A stretch of DNA of 64,000 nucleotides. Origin: Castellaniella hirudinis. GTDB taxonomy: Bacteria; Pseudomonadota; Gammaproteobacteria; Burkholderiales; Burkholderiaceae_B. The stretch spans positions 62,001-126,000 of the forward strand of contig NZ_JBHSDY010000002.1 of the NCBI RefSeq assembly GCF_042651965.1. The letters run 5' to 3'. The notes beneath the pieces are model-generated. The model did not search any database. It was not told the origin of the DNA and saw only the letters and a list, made by a program, of their open reading frames with translations. Each line of letters opens with the position of its first letter. Within the stretch, counting starts at the first letter, position 1. A program made the position numbers and the translations under genes. This document shows positions 28,267 to 37,471 of the stretch, in pieces.

Positions 28267-28975
28267 GAGGAGTCTCCACGGCCTGAACGGCACGCAGCCC
28301 CGACGTCATGGCGGCCGGCTCGTCCCGGTGCGCCAAGGCACGCAAGGCGTCGAGCTGGCGCATCAGGTGCTTGCGCGTCACGGCTTCGGCGCCTTCCGGG
28401 TCGCGCGCCTTCAGGGCGGCGAAGATCGCCAGATGCTCGGCGCAGGATTCATCGATCCGTCCCGGATAGGTCAGGCTGCGGTGGCGCGACAGGCTGAGCA
28501 CCTGGCGCAGTTTGTCGATCAGGCCGGACAGCCAGGGGTTGTCGGCCAGATCCTGGATGGCGACGTGAATCCGGGCGTTGGCCGCGTAGTATTCATCGAT
28601 CGAACCCCGCTCCGCGTAGCGGCGCAGATCGTCATGCAGGGGTTCGAGCCGCCGCAGGTCGGCGTCCGTGATTTTCCGGGCGGCTTCGAAGGCGCACCGG
28701 CCCTCGAGCATCGCCATCAGGGGGAAGATGTTTTCCAGGTCGCGGCCGGACAGTTCGTTGACGAAACAGCCCCGGCGCGGCTCGATGCGCAACAGGCCCT
28801 CGGCCACCAGCACTTTCAGCGCCTCGCGCAGCGGCGTTCGGGAAATACCCAGCGACTCGGTCAGGCGGACCTCGTCGATCCATTCCCCCGCCCGCAACTC
28901 CTCGGCCTGGATCATGCCGCGCAGGCGATCGGCGACTTCCTGGTAGAGAATCTTCTGGACGATCCTGGCTGCCAT
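28253..28975 (-). CDS. GntR/FadR-family regulator of the malonate operon
   Basis: The 240-aa protein has an N-terminal winged HTH (EVRLTESLGISRTPLREALKVLVAEGLLRIEPRRGCFV, residues 35-72) and a C-terminal FCD all-helical ligand domain with its metal-binding Asp/His pattern (NARIHVAIQDLA, AEHLAIFAALKARD). It is the first gene of the malonate operon and overlaps the decarboxylase gene. By analogy with MatR it is expected to sense malonate and autoregulate the operon. An AT-rich candidate operator lies at 29000-29020. Confidence 0.92.
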   Translation of the reverse strand: MAARIVQKILYQEVADRLRGMIQAEELRAGEWIDEVRLTESLGISRTPLREALKVLVAEGLLRIEPRRGCFVNELSGRDLENIFPLMAMLEGRCAFEAARKITDADLRRLEPLHDDLRRYAERGSIDEYYAANARIHVAIQDLADNPWLSGLIDKLRQVLSLSRHRSLTYPGRIDESCAEHLAIFAALKARDPEGAEAVTRKHLMRQLDALRALAHRDEPAAMTSGLRAVQAVETPHEHR

Positions 28976-28999
28976 CGAGGCCTCCTGCGCAGAGCCCGG

Positions 29000-29020
29000 A
29001 AATTAATAATTCATAATTAC
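29000..29020. promoter_or_regulatory. AT-rich candidate operator/promoter of the malonate operon
   Basis: The segment AATTAATAATTCATAATTAC stands out in GC-rich DNA, 25-45 nt upstream of the GntR start. It holds a partly symmetrical AATT-CAT-AATT core, and the minus strand offers TAATTAT as a -10. Operator function is inferred from position. Confidence 0.4.
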
Positions 29021-29086
29021 AGGGATAGCGTGCCATGGCCTTGGACGGCCCGGCAACCCGCGTTATCCCTACGTGATGCCCAGGGA

Positions 29087-29860
29087 TCAGGCGGAACGCC
29101 GGAACACCAGCCGGTCGGCGGTGGATTCGCGCGGCGCGTAGGCATAGCCCTCGGACGTGAAATCCCGCAGGCCGGCGACGTCATTGATGCCATGATCGAT
29201 GACGTGGCGCGCCATCAGGCCGCGCGCCCGCTTGGCGTAGAAACTGATGACCTTCCAGGCGCCGTTTTTCTCGTCCTGGAACACGCATTCGACCACACGC
29301 GCATTCAGCGCCTTGAGGTCCACGGACTTGAAGTATTCGCCCGAGGCCAGGTTGAGCAGAATGCGGTCGCCGGGCAGCGCGTCCAGGCGCCGGTTCAGCT
29401 CGCCGGCAATGCGGTCGCCCCACCAGGCGTACAGGGTGGCGCCCCGCTCGGTCCGCAGCCGCGTGCCCATCTCCAGCCGGTGGGGCTGGATCAGGTCCAG
29501 CGGCCGCAGCGCGCCGTACAGCCCGCTGAGAATCGCCAGGTGCGCCTGCGCCCAGTTCAGTTGCGCATCGGACAGTTCCGGCGCGCGCAGGCCCTCGTAG
29601 ACGTCGCCGTTGAAGGCCAGGACGGCCTGGCGCGCATGACGGGCGTCAGGCGCGTCCACCCAGGCGGCATAGCGGTCGGCGTTCAGGCTCGCCAGGGCGT
29701 CGGACAGGCCCATCAGGCCCGCCAGATCGCCCGCCGACAGCGTCTGCAGCGTCCCGATCAGCGCCCGCGTCTGCTCGGGGAACACCGGCTGCGACTGCAA
29801 GGTCGTGCGTACCGGCGTGTCATAGTCCAGCTTCTTGGCCGGGGACAAGACCATCAACAT
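29087..29860 (-). CDS. yaaA: Peroxide stress protein YaaA (UPF0246)
   Basis: The 257-aa protein matches YaaA throughout: MLMVLSPAKKLDYDTPV at the start, LYGALRPLDLIQPHRLEMGTRL in the middle, and LNLASGEYFKSVD and VISFYAKRARGLMARH near the end. E. coli YaaA lowers free intracellular iron during peroxide stress and binds DNA. It follows the hydroxybutyrate dehydrogenase gene by 16 bp on the same strand, so the two may be co-transcribed. Length and start agree with the family. Confidence 0.94.
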   Translation of the reverse strand: MLMVLSPAKKLDYDTPVRTTLQSQPVFPEQTRALIGTLQTLSAGDLAGLMGLSDALASLNADRYAAWVDAPDARHARQAVLAFNGDVYEGLRAPELSDAQLNWAQAHLAILSGLYGALRPLDLIQPHRLEMGTRLRTERGATLYAWWGDRIAGELNRRLDALPGDRILLNLASGEYFKSVDLKALNARVVECVFQDEKNGAWKVISFYAKRARGLMARHVIDHGINDVAGLRDFTSEGYAYAPRESTADRLVFRRSA

Positions 29861-29876
29861 GCGGCGTCCCTCGGCG

Positions 29877-30659
29877 TCAGCGGGCGGTCCAGCCGCCGTC
29901 GATGGACAGCGTGGTGCCGGTCATCTGCGCGGCGGCGTCCGAGGCGATGAAGACCGCCGCCTGGCCCAGTTGTTCAGGCGTGACGAATTCCAGGGACGGC
30001 TGTTTTTCGGCCAGCAGTTCCTTGGCGGCGGCTTCGATGTCGATGCCCTTTTGCTGCGCGATCGCCTGGATCTGCTTTTCGACCAGGGGGGTGCGCACCC
30101 AGCCCGGGCAGATGGCGTTGCAGGTCACGCCCGTGCCGGCGTTTTCCAGTGCGGTGACCTTGGTCAGGCCCACCACGCCGTGCTTGGCGGCCACATAGGC
30201 CGACTTGTTGGCCGAGGCCACCAGGCCGTGCGCCGAAGCGATGTTGATGACACGGCCGAATTTCTGCTGCTTCATCGTCGGCAGCGCGGCGGCGGTGCAA
30301 TGGAACACGGCCGACAGGTTCAGGGCGATGATGGCGTTCCACTTGTCGGCGGGAAAGTCCTCGATCAGGTCCGTGTGCTGGATGCCGGCGTTGTTGACCA
30401 GGATGTCGAGGCCGCCCAGCGCCTTGATCGATTGCGCGATGAAGTCGCGCGCGGCCTGGCCGTCCATCAGGTCGGCGTTCAGGTACGCGGCCTTGACCCC
30501 GAAGTCCTTTTCCAGCCCGGCGCGCTCACGCTCGATGGCGGCGGCCTCGCCGAAACCATTGATGACCACGTCGGCGCCCTGGCGCGCCAGTTCACGGGCA
30601 ATGGCCAGACCGATGCCGCTGGTGGAACCGGTGACGACCGCTTTTTTACCTTTGAGCAT
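29877..30659 (-). CDS. bdhA: 3-hydroxybutyrate dehydrogenase (SDR family)
   Basis: The 260-aa short-chain dehydrogenase has the cofactor loop TGSTSGIGLAIA, NNAGIQH, and the catalytic Ser-Tyr-Lys set (NIASAHGLVAS ... SAYVAAKHG). The lid region NAICPGWVRTPLVEKQIQ and the C-terminus TGTTLSIDGGWTAR are typical of 3-hydroxybutyrate dehydrogenases, which oxidise (R)-3-hydroxybutyrate with NAD+ during polyhydroxybutyrate turnover. The start at 30659 (MLKGKKAVV) follows AAGGAG. Confidence 0.92.
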   Translation of the reverse strand: MLKGKKAVVTGSTSGIGLAIARELARQGADVVINGFGEAAAIERERAGLEKDFGVKAAYLNADLMDGQAARDFIAQSIKALGGLDILVNNAGIQHTDLIEDFPADKWNAIIALNLSAVFHCTAAALPTMKQQKFGRVINIASAHGLVASANKSAYVAAKHGVVGLTKVTALENAGTGVTCNAICPGWVRTPLVEKQIQAIAQQKGIDIEAAAKELLAEKQPSLEFVTPEQLGQAAVFIASDAAAQMTGTTLSIDGGWTAR

Positions 30660-30730
30660 GATGCTCTCCTTCCGCAAGAATTCGGGAAAAACCACCGGAT
30701 CAGTGTAACGCGGTGCGGCTGAATGCCGCC

Positions 30731-30759
30731 TTGCACCTCCATGGAGGCGCTGCTAATAT
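30731..30759 (+). promoter_or_regulatory. Sigma70 promoter of crcB
   Basis: TTGCAC (30731-30736), a 17-bp spacer and TAATAT (30754-30759) are close to consensus. The predicted start near 30766 is 5 nt before the fluoride riboswitch. The spacer contains the palindrome CTCCATGGAG, of unknown meaning. Confidence 0.85.
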
Positions 30760-30770
30760 GAACGCCGTCT

Positions 30771-30858
30771 GGAGATGGCATTCCTCCATGAAACCGCCGC
30801 GCATTGCGGCTGATGATGCCTACGGCCTTCGGCTCACCGCCGGACCGTAGGCATTTTT
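30771..30858 (+). ncRNA. Fluoride riboswitch (crcB motif) with terminator platform
   Basis: The conserved aptamer is plain: GGAGATGGCATTCCTCC (30771-30787) followed by ATGAAACCGCC...GCGGCTGATGATGCCTAC (to about 30823). The last part, ATGCCTACGG (30817-30826), can instead pair with CCGTAGGCAT (30845-30854), which is followed by TTTTT, giving an intrinsic terminator. Fluoride binding should sequester the 5' arm and let transcription continue into crcB, 22 nt downstream. Confidence 0.95.
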
Positions 30859-30880
30859 CATTTTCATCACCGGAGTCCTC

Positions 30881-31267
30881 ATGCCCGCATCCCTGCTTGC
30901 CATCTCTCTGGGCGCATCGCTCGGCGCCATCCTGCGCTGGGTGCTCGGGCACGCCCTGAACGGCGTGTTCCCCGCGCTGACGCTGGGCACGCTGGCGGCC
31001 AACCTGCTGGGCGGCTACATCATCGGCATCGCCATCGCCGTGTTCGGCGGACACGCGGGCCTGTCTCCCCAGATGCGGCTGTTCGTCATCACGGGCTTCT
31101 GCGGCGGGTTGACGACCTTCTCGACCTTTTCCGCCGAACTGGCGGTGATGCTGGAACAAGGCCGATTGGGATGGATGGCCGCCGCGATCATCCTGCACGT
31201 CGCAGGATCATTGATCATGACCCTGCTGGGCATGGCCACGGTGGCCTGGCTGCGCGCCCTGTCCTGA
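30881..31267 (+). CDS. crcB: Fluoride exporter CrcB/Fluc
   Basis: The 128-aa protein has four TM helices and the Fluc signatures GASLGAILRWVLGHALN, TLAANLLGGYIIGI and FVITGFCGGLTTFSTFSAE, with the pore asparagine and the central sodium-site turn. Fluc channels work as antiparallel dimers that let fluoride leave the cell. It lies directly behind a fluoride riboswitch, which confirms the role. Its stop is 7 bp from the stop of the convergent TerC gene. Confidence 0.97.
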   Translation: MPASLLAISLGASLGAILRWVLGHALNGVFPALTLGTLAANLLGGYIIGIAIAVFGGHAGLSPQMRLFVITGFCGGLTTFSTFSAELAVMLEQGRLGWMAAAIILHVAGSLIMTLLGMATVAWLRALS

Positions 31268-31273
31268 AGACCG

Positions 31274-31987
31274 TCAGCCGGCCGCCTTGGCCATTTTGGC
31301 CGCCTTGCGGCCGGCCAGCCAGCGGCCCAGGATCACGACCAGCAGCGCACCGGCGGCTTCCACAGCCAGTTTCAGCGCCGTGGACGGCGTTCCCAGGTGC
31401 TCGATGACCATCACGTCGGTGACCAGCATGCCGCCCGCGATCCAGCCCAGCAGACCGCCGCCGAACGTCACCACCAGCGGATAGCGATCGATCAGCTTCA
31501 GCACCAGCGTGCTGCCCCAGACGATGATGGGCACGCTGACCAGCAGGCCGAAGATCACCATGCCGATCTGATGGCTGGGATCAGCGCCCTGGGCCGCTCC
31601 GGCAATGGCGATGACGTTGTCCAGGCTCATGACGAAATCCGCAATGATGATGGTCTTGATCGCTGCGAGGACCGAGGAGCCCCCGTTGATCTTGTCGTGA
31701 TGACCGTCATCGGGCAGCAGCAGCTTGACGCCGATCCAGAGCAGCAGCAGCGCGCCGGCGATCTTCAGGAAGGGGATGTTGAGCAGCGTCAGGGCAAAGG
31801 CGATCAGCGCCACGCGCATGATGATGGCCCCGGCGGTGCCCCACAGAATGCCCTTCATGCGCTGGGCGTGCGGCAGATTGCGGCAGGCCAGGGCAATGAC
31901 GACGGCATTGTCGCCACCCAGCAGGATGTCGATCAGAATGATCTGGAAAATACCTGCCCAATGTAGCGTTTCGAGAAATTCGAGCAT
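31274..31987 (-). CDS. TerC-family membrane protein, probable Mn2+ exporter
   Basis: The 237-aa protein has about seven TM helices and the two acidic TerC motifs, ILIDILLGGDNAVVIALA near the N-terminus and IADFVMSLDNVIAIAG in the middle. Bacterial TerC/Alx/MeeY-type members export manganese, in some cases for metalation of exported enzymes. The yybP-ykoY riboswitch in its leader supports manganese as the signal. It converges on crcB. Confidence 0.92.
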   Translation of the reverse strand: MLEFLETLHWAGIFQIILIDILLGGDNAVVIALACRNLPHAQRMKGILWGTAGAIIMRVALIAFALTLLNIPFLKIAGALLLLWIGVKLLLPDDGHHDKINGGSSVLAAIKTIIIADFVMSLDNVIAIAGAAQGADPSHQIGMVIFGLLVSVPIIVWGSTLVLKLIDRYPLVVTFGGGLLGWIAGGMLVTDVMVIEHLGTPSTALKLAVEAAGALLVVILGRWLAGRKAAKMAKAAG

Positions 31988-32081
31988 GAAGATCCTCTGG
32001 TGAGAGATGGTCGGTTATTGAAACGAACCGCCTGGAGGATCAAGCCATTTTCATGGCGGGAAGACGAACCTTGCCCTAGGC

Positions 32082-32207
32082 GGCAAGGTCTTGCTCGCAA
32101 CCGGAATCTGTTCGAAGGATTCCCTGGGTTGCCCGGGCACCGGGTGTTGCGCGCGAAGCGCAAACGCCGTCATGACGATGCCGCGGAAAGTGAGCTACTC
32201 CCCTTGA
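32082..32207 (-). ncRNA. yybP-ykoY (Mn2+) riboswitch upstream of the TerC gene
   Basis: On the minus strand the leader opens with CAAGGGGAGTAGC (32206 downward) and closes with GAGCAAGACCTTG (about 32097-32084), the two conserved loops of the yybP-ykoY family. P1 pairs CAAGG with CCTTG. That same CCTTGCC can instead pair with GGCAAGG just downstream (about 32069-32075), giving a mutually exclusive hairpin consistent with an ON switch. A TATAAT -10 lies at 32215-32220, so the RNA starts at the aptamer. Confidence 0.88.
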
Positions 32208-32242
32208 AGACGCCATTATAGACGAATTCAAGCGCGAGGGGC

Positions 32243-33388
32243 TCAATCCGGCCCGGCCGCCACGCAGCGATCACGCCCCTGACGCTTGGCCTCGTACAGC
32301 GCGGCATCGGCCTGCGTGATCAGCGCCGCCGAGCCGCTGGCGCCGTGCTCGCCAGAGTTGGGCACCTGGCTGCACACGCCGGCGCTGATGGTCACCCAAG
32401 GCCCCGCCATGGAATCGGCGTGCGGCATCTGGACGGCGCGCACGGCGTCCACCATCTTCCGGGCTATCGAGGCAGCGCCTTCCGCGTCGGTGTCGGGCAG
32501 CACCGCGACCAGTTCCTCCCCGCCATAACGCGCCACCAGATCCGTACCCCGACGCAAGCAGCTCTTCACGGCGCGCGCCACCGCCTGCAGGCAGGCATCG
32601 CCCTGCTGGTGACCATAATGATCGTTGTACCGCTTGAAGCAATCCACATCGATCATCACCAGCCCTACCGGGCGCTGAGCGCGGCGCGCCAGGGCGCAGA
32701 TCTGCTCCAGCCATTCGTTGAAATGCGCGCGATTGGCGATGTCCAGCAGCGCATCGGTACGCGCCAGGGTGTTCAGGCGCGCATTGGCGTCTTCCAGTTC
32801 GCGGGTGCGCCGGGCGACGCGCTCTTCCAGGTGCAGGTTGGCATCGATCAGTTGCGCATTTTGTTCCGACAGCGCGGAATAGAGCTTGCCCACCATTTTG
32901 ATGAGCACCTGGGCGCTGTGATCATGCGAATTACGTTCGCGTTCATACGCTTCCCCGGGGCTCAGACCCCGGCGGATCAATGCCATCTGCCGCGCCATGC
33001 TCTGGTCGATGCCCAGGATGTGCAGCCCCAGCCAGGACGTCAGAAAATCAATCAACGCGGTGCCCGCCTTGGTGTTGCCCATGTAGGCACGGCGATTCCC
33101 CTGCCCACGCACCTGATCCACGAACTGCTGATGGGCCATGCGATGGCCCTCGACATGGCGTTCGTCCAGGCGGAACCGCATCATCATCCCTTCTTCTTCA
33201 CGGAAATGATATTCGGCGTAGGACAGCAGCCGGGCGTAGATATCGGCCAGCAACGTCTCATCGCTGCCTGCGGGTGAAAGCAAGGCCGCATTCAACTCAT
33301 TGAACAAATTGATCAAAGCATGATGCTGTTCATCCACGGAATCCAGCCCCGTGACGAAACCGCCATCCCACGCGAAAACGGTATCCAT
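32243..33388 (-). CDS. Bacteriohemerythrin-GGDEF diguanylate cyclase
   Basis: This is a 381-aa fusion with no TM segment. Residues 1-135 form a hemerythrin domain with the whole di-iron ligand set visible (VDEQHHALI, YAEYHFREEE, HRMAHQQF, LGLHILGIDQ). A coiled-coil linker follows (EQNAQLIDANLHLEERVARRTRELEDAN). The C-terminal GGDEF domain has active-site loop GGEEL in place of GGEEF and an RGTD I-site five residues before it. It probably couples O2 or redox state to c-di-GMP synthesis, as described for Vibrio Bhr-DGC. The start at 33388 begins MDTVFAWDGG; 33430 and 33454 are alternatives. Confidence 0.88.
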   Translation of the reverse strand: MDTVFAWDGGFVTGLDSVDEQHHALINLFNELNAALLSPAGSDETLLADIYARLLSYAEYHFREEEGMMMRFRLDERHVEGHRMAHQQFVDQVRGQGNRRAYMGNTKAGTALIDFLTSWLGLHILGIDQSMARQMALIRRGLSPGEAYERERNSHDHSAQVLIKMVGKLYSALSEQNAQLIDANLHLEERVARRTRELEDANARLNTLARTDALLDIANRAHFNEWLEQICALARRAQRPVGLVMIDVDCFKRYNDHYGHQQGDACLQAVARAVKSCLRRGTDLVARYGGEELVAVLPDTDAEGAASIARKMVDAVRAVQMPHADSMAGPWVTISAGVCSQVPNSGEHGASGSAALITQADAALYEAKRQGRDRCVAAGPD

Positions 33389-33596
33389 GCCAGCCGCCTG
33401 TCCCGGTATTCGAAATAGATAAGCCAACATACTAAACGCTGCTCCCGGTGGCATGACGACGCCGGGCAGAAGTCTTGATATGGATTAAGAAATACCATCC
33501 TGCGCGAGAGCTTCCGGCATCACGCGCGATCCGAGCTTGGGATAAGATGACGGGAACTCGCAGGACAGGATTCGCCACACATCAAAGGGGTTTCTC

Positions 33597-34433
33597 ATGC
33601 CGGGCCGTATTGCCATTCACCTGAACGACGACACCGTTTGCGAACGCCGCATGGACATCGGCCTGCGGCTGGCCAAAGAACGCGGGGCGCAAGCCGTCGG
33701 GGTCTACCCCTCGGCCAGCGTCGCCGGCCTGCAGCAGGATGAAAACATCCTGCCCCAGGACGTCCGCGCCAAACTGCGCACACGCCGCGACGAGCACCGC
33801 GAAGCCACCCGCGTCCAGTTCCTCGACAAGGCCCAGGCGCTGGGCGTCCAGGCCCACTGGCGCGCGCCCCACGGCGACGCCGAGGACGGCCTGACCCTGC
33901 ACGCCCGCTACTGCGACCTGATCGTCATGAGCAAGGCGGATACGACCGACAGCCTGTCGTCGCTGCGGCTCAACCTGCCGGAAGCCGTGGTCATGGCCTC
34001 CGGCCGCCCCGTGCTGCTGCTGCCCAATTTCGGCACCATCGACACCATCGGCCAGCGCGTCCTGTTCTGCTGGGACCAGCGCCGCGAAGCCGCCCGCGCC
34101 TTCTCCGACGCGGCGCCGCTGCTGCGGCACAGCCAGGCGCTCACCATCGTGGAAATCGACCGCGACGACAAGCTGGCGCGCGACCTCGACATCCACGAAA
34201 ACGACCTCGCCGACTACTGCGTCAGCCTGGGCTATCCCAAGCCCAAACACGTGCTGAAGGACAGCAAGGGCTACGGCGTCGGCAACGTCATCCTGAACAC
34301 CGCCACCGATACCGACGCCGACCTGATCGTCATGGGCGCCTACGGCCACAGCCGCATGCGCCAGTGGATCATGGGCGGCGCCACCAGCACCCTGCTGTCC
34401 ACCCTGACGGTGCCGGTGCTGCTGGCGAATTGA
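33597..34433 (+). CDS. Universal stress protein, tandem UspA domains
   Basis: The 278-aa protein has two UspA-like halves. The second ends in the ATP-binding motif DLIVMGAYGHSRMRQWIMGGATSTLLSTLTVPVLL. The first contains CDLIVMSKAD and SGRPVLLLPN but lacks a full G-x2-G-x9-G(S/T) loop, so only the second half is likely to bind ATP. The role is general stress protection. It stands before an ABC exporter gene with a 44-bp gap; co-transcription is possible. Confidence 0.9.
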   Translation: MPGRIAIHLNDDTVCERRMDIGLRLAKERGAQAVGVYPSASVAGLQQDENILPQDVRAKLRTRRDEHREATRVQFLDKAQALGVQAHWRAPHGDAEDGLTLHARYCDLIVMSKADTTDSLSSLRLNLPEAVVMASGRPVLLLPNFGTIDTIGQRVLFCWDQRREAARAFSDAAPLLRHSQALTIVEIDRDDKLARDLDIHENDLADYCVSLGYPKPKHVLKDSKGYGVGNVILNTATDTDADLIVMGAYGHSRMRQWIMGGATSTLLSTLTVPVLLAN

Positions 34434-34477
34434 GGTCTTGACCGGATCGATCGGGCCTTTTCCCCCTGGAGTTCTGC

Positions 34478-36334
<1,857 letters not shown>

Positions 36335-36365
36335 CCCGCGTCCGCGCCGGTGTGCCGCCTGGTGC

Positions 36366-37115
36366 TCAGCCGTACGCCCGCACGAAGAACGCCACGGTGA
36401 TGAAAGCGGTCAAGAGCAGCGTCCCGGCCCGGACGATCGGGGCCGGGATGCGTTTGCCCAGCAAGGCCCCGCCATAGCCGCCCAGGATGGCGGCCACCAG
36501 CATGATCAGGGTTTCGCGCCACTGCACCGCGCCGGCCGCGATGAAGATCAGCACCGCCATGGTGTTGGCGGCGGTCACCATCAGCGTGCGCGGCGGATGC
36601 ATGCTTTTGATGTCGTGCGTGCCCAGCAGGCCCCAGACCGCCATCATCATGATGCCGACCGCGCCGCCGAAATAACCGCCATACACCCCCAGCCCGAATT
36701 GCAGGCCCAGCACCAGGGCCGGGCGCACGCGCCAGCGCGCGCGCATCCATTCGCCCAGGCGGCGGCCGAACCCCAGGGCAAAGGCCGCCACCAGCAGCAG
36801 CCAGGGCAGCACCAGGTCGAAGGCCCGTGTGGAGGTATGCAGCAACAAGAAGGCGCCCGCGATGCCGCCCAGCAAGGTCGCCACCAGCAGTGGCCGCAGG
36901 CCGACGTCGCCCACGCCGACGAGCCCGTCGCGGTAGGCCCAGGCGCTGGCCATGCCCCCGGGATACAGCGCAACCGTGCTGGACGTATTGGCCAGCACCG
37001 GCGGCACGCCGGCGGCGATCAGGGCGGGCAGGCTGACGAACGAGCCGCCGCCGGCCAGGGCGTTCATGGCGCCGGCCGCCACGCCGGCCCCCGCGACCAG
37101 GATCAGAGGGTCCAT
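36366..37115 (-). CDS. TSUP (TauE/SafE) family permease
   Basis: The 249-aa membrane protein has about eight TM helices and the TSUP repeat hallmarks AGAMNALAGGGSFVSLPALIAAGVPP at the N-terminus and QFGLGVYGGYFGGAVGIMMMAVWGL after the middle loop. Family members export sulfite, sulfolactate or organosulfonates, but the substrate cannot be told here. Its tail is 31 bp from the convergent ABC exporter stop. It is divergent from a GGDEF gene across a 356-bp gap. Confidence 0.9.
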   Translation of the reverse strand: MDPLILVAGAGVAAGAMNALAGGGSFVSLPALIAAGVPPVLANTSSTVALYPGGMASAWAYRDGLVGVGDVGLRPLLVATLLGGIAGAFLLLHTSTRAFDLVLPWLLLVAAFALGFGRRLGEWMRARWRVRPALVLGLQFGLGVYGGYFGGAVGIMMMAVWGLLGTHDIKSMHPPRTLMVTAANTMAVLIFIAAGAVQWRETLIMLVAAILGGYGGALLGKRIPAPIVRAGTLLLTAFITVAFFVRAYG

Positions 37116-37407
37116 CGGACGGACGCGGAACGGTCGAGGATGAGGACGAGCGGCATGGGGTCTCCGGGGCGGTTGGACAGGCGAGAGTCATCCAGGACCG
37201 GAGGCCGATGCGGCAGGCCCCGATCCAATGCGAAAGCGTACTGTCCAGCCCCACGATCCTGCAAGCCTGCCGGTTTTCGTCCAGCCGGACATCAGGGAAA
37301 GCCCTTTATCCACCATGAAACCATGGTGCGCAGGCATTCGTTCAGACAAAATAACAATCAGTCATACTTTCACCCACACTGGAATCTCTCTCCACAGTCT
37401 TCGTGGC

Positions 37408-37431
37408 GGCTCCATGCGCCCGGATGGAGCC
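37408..37431 (+). other. Leader hairpin in the TSUP/GGDEF intergenic region
   Basis: In the gene-free stretch 37116-37471, GGCTCCAT (37408-37415) pairs perfectly with ATGGAGCC (37424-37431) around an 8-nt loop, about 40 nt before the GGDEF start. A weak promoter-like pair, TTCAGA...CATACT, lies near 37340-37370. No known c-di-GMP riboswitch motif was recognised. Nothing else is evident in this stretch. Confidence 0.4.
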
Positions 37432-37471
37432 GGTCGGCCGGCAAGGTTCAATCTCCGTGGAAAACGCCAGC

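Noticed and set aside
37116..37471. A c-di-GMP riboswitch before the GGDEF gene
   Set aside because: The GEMM-I/II conserved cores are not present; only a simple 8-bp hairpin was found.
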